Below the pieces are notes generated by a model, which was given only the letters and a program-made list of their open reading frames with translations, was not told the DNA's origin and made no database searches. Below, in pieces: positions 7,672 through 10,352 of a DNA stretch of 10,352 nucleotides. Position 1 is the stretch's first letter. Each line of letters begins with the position of its first letter. A program made the translations under genes and the position numbers. Source of the stretch: Amylostereum areolatum (lineage: Eukaryota > Basidiomycota > Agaricomycetes > Russulales > Stereaceae); assembly GCA_012932865.1 (NCBI GenBank), contig SAXG01000185.1, forward strand, positions 1-10,352, given 5' to 3'.

Positions 7672-7754
7672 TGAGCAGTAAAGGAATCGAACCTTTTACG
7701 GCGCTAACCAACTCTTTTACAGAGAGCCACCATTACCAATCGGATCACCTGCCC
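7672..7754 (-). tRNA. trnY: tRNA-Tyr (GUA)
   Basis: Cloverleaf of 83 bases. Anticodon stem GCTCT/AGAGT encloses the loop CTGTAAA, anticodon GTA. The T arm is AAAGG-TTCGATT-CCTTT. The acceptor is GGGCAGG/ACTGCTC with one mismatch at the inner pair, and the discriminator base is A. The long variable region (about 13 bases with TGGTTAGCGCC) is typical of fungal mitochondrial tRNA-Tyr. It is the last tRNA of the - strand cluster. Confidence 0.9.
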
Positions 7755-7795
7755 GGTATTATTTTTAAAATAATAATAAAAATAAAAAAATTAAT

Positions 7796-7867
7796 TGAAA
7801 GCACCTGGACTTGAACCAGAACTTTCTCCTTAAAAGGGAGACACTCAACCACTCGAGTTCTGCTAAC
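7796..7867 (-). tRNA. trnK: tRNA-Lys (UUU), odd acceptor stem
   Basis: Anticodon stem TCTCC/GGAGA encloses the loop CTTTTAA, anticodon TTT. The D stem is ACTC/GAGT and the T arm TCTGG-TTCAAGT-CCAGG. With canonical spacing the acceptor is GTTAGCA against TGCTTTC, giving two U-U mismatches at pairs 2 and 3. If the 5' end is moved three bases out (to 7870), the string GAAGTTAGCA becomes fully complementary to TGCTTTC once the internal GTT is left out. The 5' end is therefore uncertain, and position 8 is not the usual U. Confidence 0.8.
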
Positions 7868-8013
7868 TTCTTTTAAATAATAAAAAATATACACAATAAA
7901 AAAAAAGACCTAACAAATTATATTTATTTAAGCTATTTATTACTAAATAAAATTATTGTTAAAAAAATAAAAATATTAGAAACAAGAAAAAAATATTTTT
8001 TATTTCTATAATA

Positions 8014-8087
8014 CTGAGTCGACCAGACTCGAACTGATATAAGCCATTACCAAAAAATGGTGTTCTTCCAAATTAAACTACAACTCA
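8014..8087 (-). tRNA. trnQ: tRNA-Gln (UUG)
   Basis: Cloverleaf of 74 bases. The acceptor TGAGTTG/CGACTCA is fully paired (one G-U), the D arm is GTTT/GAAC, and the anticodon stem CCATT/AATGG encloses TTTTGGT, anticodon TTG. The T arm is ATCAG-TTCGAGT-CTGGT, and the discriminator is G. Confidence 0.93.
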
Positions 8088-8275
8088 TAAAAAGAATAAA
8101 ATATTTACCGCTAAATTTTAATTATATAGTCAACCTTACAGTTACTTTATTATTTATAAATTTAAAATAAATGAGAAAAAATAATAACTATTTAAATATG
8201 TCAATAATTAAGCCTCTGCTTATTTTTATGTTATTTATAAAAAGAAAAACTATAATTACACTTTTTTATTTTTTT

Positions 8276-8347
8276 TGCCGAAAAATGGACTTGAACCAAT
8301 AGCTAAATCTTACAAGGAAGTCGTTTTACCAATTAAACTATTTCGGC
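8276..8347 (-). tRNA. trnT: tRNA-Thr (UGU), weak anticodon stem
   Basis: The acceptor GCCGAAA/TTTCGGC is perfect, the D arm is GTTT/AAAC, and the discriminator is A. The anticodon loop CTTGTAA gives anticodon TGT. The anticodon stem ACTTC/GATTT has two adjacent mismatches (C-U and U-U), and the T stem ATTGG/CCATT has one U-U mismatch. Overall spacing is canonical (72 bases), so identity is clear, but the mismatches are unusual for a functional gene. Confidence 0.85.
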
Positions 8348-8501
8348 TATAGATTTTATTTTTAAATAAAGCAGTTTTAAGGAATTAGATTTAAATTTGT
8401 GTCCCTACATAATTAATTATTTTTGTTTTTCATTAGTAGTAAGGAACATATTTGTTAAGGTTGGCTTATAGCTAATTCAGAGTAAGTAAAAGGTTTTATT
8501 A

Positions 8502-8573
8502 TGCCCCGAGAGAGAATTGAACTCACATCTCAATGTCTTCAAGATTGCGCTTTGACCACTAAGCTACCGAGGC
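8502..8573 (-). tRNA. trnF: tRNA-Phe (GAA)
   Basis: 72 bases. The acceptor GCCTCGG/TCGGGGC is paired with two G-U, and the D arm is GCTT/AAGC. The anticodon loop TTGAAGA gives GAA, inside the stem CAATC/CATTG with one C-C mismatch next to the loop. The T arm is GTGAG-TTCAATT-CTCTC with one U-U mismatch. The discriminator is A. Confidence 0.92.
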
Positions 8574-8691
8574 TATTTATTATTTTAATTATTTGTATCC
8601 TACCCTTCTTCCAGATTTTTAGTTTTATTTATAAGAACAAATTTTCTACTTTAGGAAGATATATAAAATATGTTTTAAATCTTTTTATTTT

Positions 8692-8764
8692 TGGAGAAAG
8701 ATAGACTCGAACTATCATTATTATATTGCAAATATAACCGATTAACCAATTATCAGATTCCCCC
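8692..8764 (-). tRNA. trnA: tRNA-Ala (UGC)
   Basis: 73 bases. The acceptor GGGGGAA/TTTCTCC is paired with two G-U, and the D arm is TGAT/ATCG. The anticodon stem TTATA/TATAA encloses TTTGCAA, anticodon TGC. The T arm GATAG-TTCGAGT-CTATC is perfect. The discriminator is A. It is the first tRNA downstream of nad3. Confidence 0.92.
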
Positions 8765-8829
8765 TTATATATAATTTTTTATTTTAAATAATTATTTAAT
8801 CTCTTTTATATTTATAAATTTTATTTAAA

Positions 8830-8848
8830 AATTGCAAGATCTGCAATT
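8830..8848. repeat. 7-bp perfect hairpin
   Basis: AATTGCA (8830-8836) and TGCAATT (8842-8848) pair exactly around AGATC, downstream of nad3 on its coding strand. Confidence 0.6.
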
Positions 8849-9026
8849 AGATAATAAAAATAGAATTATTTTAAATAGAAACAATTAAAAAGCAGAAATA
8901 TTATAAATAAATTAATAATAGAACATTTGTAGAGTTACCATTACTTAAATATTTTTAGTAATAAGATGTTACTTTATTGTTCAATCTATATCTATTAAAG
9001 AGAACTCAATAATTTAATAAATAAGT

Positions 9027-9051
9027 AGTATAAAGTCTATAAATTTATACT
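9027..9051. repeat. 8-bp perfect hairpin after nad3
   Basis: AGTATAAA (9027-9034) pairs exactly with TTTATACT (9044-9051), about 100 bases past the nad3 stop. A 3' end signal is possible but unproven. Confidence 0.6.
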
Positions 9052-9151
9052 GTATTAAATAAATAATAATAAGGTCGATTACACTTAAAAATAAAAATAG
9101 GGGAAAATATTATATAAATTTATTTATTTATTTTTATTAATTATTTGTATG

Positions 9152-9508
9152 TTAATTAGATGAACTTATATTAATAGCTCCAGATCCAATTTCTAGAATA
9201 AATCCTATAGTTAGAATAAGAAAGAAAATTAAAGCAACTGAGAAACCAAAAGTAGAAACTTGAAATAAAGAAACAGCTATAGGGAATAAAAGTAGAATTT
9301 CAAGATCGAAAATTAAAAATAACATAGCTACTAAATAAAAATGTATTTGAAAATTAGATCTTGTTTGTCCGAAAATAGCTGTAAAACCACATTCATAAGC
9401 AGAAACTTTAGATTCATCTGGTCTATGTACAGCTAATAAAACATTTAATAATAATAAAACAAAAGCTAAAACAGGTACTATAATAAATAACATTATTAAA
9501 TTATTCAT
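9152..9508 (-). CDS. nad3: NADH dehydrogenase subunit 3
   Basis: Small complex I membrane subunit. ATG 9506-9508 to TAA 9152-9154 gives 118 residues, normal for fungal NAD3. Diagnostic features are the conserved loop SAYECGF around residues 36-42, which carries the cysteine whose exposure reports the active/deactive state of complex I, and the second-helix segment FDLEILLLFP near 68-77. Three membrane helices are visible. It follows nad2 by nine bases in the same direction, the conserved fungal nad2-nad3 arrangement, so the two are surely co-transcribed. No internal TGA is present. Confidence 0.97.
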   Translation of the reverse strand: MNNLIMLFIIVPVLAFVLLLLNVLLAVHRPDESKVSAYECGFTAIFGQTRSNFQIHFYLVAMLFLIFDLEILLLFPIAVSLFQVSTFGFSVALIFFLILTIGFILEIGSGAINISSSN

Positions 9509-9517
9509 AATTAAAAA

Positions 9518-10352
9518 TTAAAAATTATATAAAGATAAAGATAGTAATGTTGTACTGTTTAAAATAATATAAGGTTTAAGAATAAAAATTAATATAGAGA
9601 TAGTTAAAGTTGATATTAAAAAACTATGGTAATTAGTTATATTTAATTCTTCATTTTCTGTTATTCCATCTAGGGACACAGTGTTAGTATTTTGTAAAGT
9701 TAATTTGTTATCTTGTGATGTAGAATCAGAAGTATTTAAAACTTTAATAATATTTAAATAGAATGAAGCACTTATAACACTTACTATAATTGCTACAATA
9801 CTTATAAAATAATAACCACTTTGAAGAGCAGAATATAATACAAATTGTTTTGAAAAAAAACCAATTAAAGGTGGTACACCAGCCATAGAAAATAAACAAA
9901 TAGTTAAACTTATACTTAATAAAGGATTAGAATAAAATTGACCTTTTAATTCAGTTATATAATTTATATCATTTTCAGAACCTTTAGCTTGTTCTATTTT
10001 AAAATTTTCATCTTTTTTAAATGATTTATGTATAATTAAACCTAAGGCTATTATAATTAAAAAAGTATTTAAATTTGTTATTGAATATTGTATTATATAA
10101 AATAATAAAGATTCTACAGATTGTTCTGTATTTATAGCTAATGCTAATAAAATAAATCCAATATGAGATATGGTACTATATGCTAATAATCTTTTTATTT
10201 TTGATTGTGCTAATCCTACTATTGTTCCAATTATTAAAGATAATAAAGAACTTATTAATAATAAATTTTTTAATAAAGATATTACATTTTCTTTATTTTC
10301 TGTTAACAGAGTTACTGTTTCCCAATTATTACTATTTAAGGTAAAAATATTT
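9518..10352 (-). CDS. nad2: NADH dehydrogenase subunit 2, 3' part (5' end outside the window)
   Basis: Proton-pumping membrane subunit of complex I. The frame is open from the right edge (first full codon at 10351) to TAA 9518-9520, giving 277 residues of the C-terminal half. Conserved NAD2 segments: GLAQSKIKRLLAYSTISHIGF (the lysine- and histidine-bearing channel helices), then QYSITNLNTF, then ELKGQFYSNPLLS, then SMAGVPPLIGFFSKQFVLYSA. Many long membrane helices follow. A hydrophilic Asn/Thr/Ser/Asp-rich insert at about residues 195-235 of this part is typical of fungal NAD2 loops. ATG 9884-9886 is internal, not the start. This is the genuine nad2; a shortened copy lies at 6578-7027. Confidence 0.96.
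   Translation of the reverse strand, partial: NIFTLNSNNWETVTLLTENKENVISLLKNLLLISSLLSLIIGTIVGLAQSKIKRLLAYSTISHIGFILLALAINTEQSVESLLFYIIQYSITNLNTFLIIIALGLIIHKSFKKDENFKIEQAKGSENDINYITELKGQFYSNPLLSISLTICLFSMAGVPPLIGFFSKQFVLYSALQSGYYFISIVAIIVSVISASFYLNIIKVLNTSDSTSQDNKLTLQNTNTVSLDGITENEELNITNYHSFLISTLTISILIFILKPYIILNSTTLLSLSLYNF

Larger units (their letters stand above)
8765..9151. other. Spacer between nad3 and tRNA-Ala, no gene seen
   Basis: About 390 A/T-rich bases with no coding frame or tRNA. Two clear hairpins are present: AATTGCA/TGCAATT (8830-8848, loop AGATC) and AGTATAAA/TTTATACT (9027-9051). They may stabilise or mark the 3' end of the nad2-nad3 messenger. Confidence 0.6.

Noticed and set aside
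8463..8471. GGCTTATAG, an exact match to the RNase P CR-V core
   Set aside because: No CR-I-like block or closing helix lies in the right place; upstream on that strand is only antisense of tRNA-Thr. A nine-base match alone is not enough.
8501..8704. 67-codon + strand frame
   Set aside because: It starts inside the antisense of tRNA-Phe and runs into tRNA-Ala, so it is a chance frame.
9518..9886. Separate small membrane protein starting at ATG 9884-9886
   Set aside because: The frame continues upstream without a stop to the window edge with clear NAD2 sequence, so this ATG is internal to nad2.
1..10352. CRISPR arrays, homing endonuclease genes or group I/II introns
   Set aside because: No regularly spaced repeats, no LAGLIDADG or GIY-YIG motif, and the recognisable genes in the window are uninterrupted.

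Overview
The window is AT-rich fungal mitochondrial DNA, most likely from an agaricomycete basidiomycete. This rests on family recognition, not a search. It contains nad2, nad3 and nad6 homologues and six mitochondrial tRNAs, and TGA is read as tryptophan (genetic code 4). With TGA as Trp, reading frames that look broken under the standard code become long continuous genes.

Left part, + strand: positions 1-2366 hold most of a protein-primed family B DNA polymerase (dpo) of the linear mitochondrial plasmid type. It is open to the left edge and keeps all exonuclease and polymerase motifs. After a hairpin-rich spacer comes nad6 on the - strand (2825-3451). The spacer 3452-4225 holds a string of inverted repeats and a weak candidate for a structured RNA, possibly RNase P RNA (about 3591-3914, +). 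It ends in a nested stem-loop around an 11-C tract just before the next gene.

Middle part: a + strand ORF of unknown function (4226-5185) continues in the same frame past two TAA codons to 5587. Facing it is a 319-residue - strand membrane and coiled-coil ORF (5615-6574), also of unknown function. Directly upstream of that ORF, in the same frame and separated only by TAA plus one codon, lies a shortened and diverged nad2 copy (6578-7027). It appears to carry the nad2 N-terminal part joined to the last residues of nad2. The block looks like accessory DNA, plausibly plasmid-derived, that carries a captured nad2 fragment.

Right part, all on the - strand: the 3' part of the real nad2 (9518-10352, running off the right edge), nad3 (9152-9508), then tRNAs Ala, Phe, Thr, Gln, Lys and Tyr down to 7672. 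The order suggests one transcription unit cut up at tRNAs (inference). NAD2, NAD3 and NAD6 are membrane subunits of respiratory complex I. The dpo and the two unknown ORFs are not respiratory genes and are the unusual content here.
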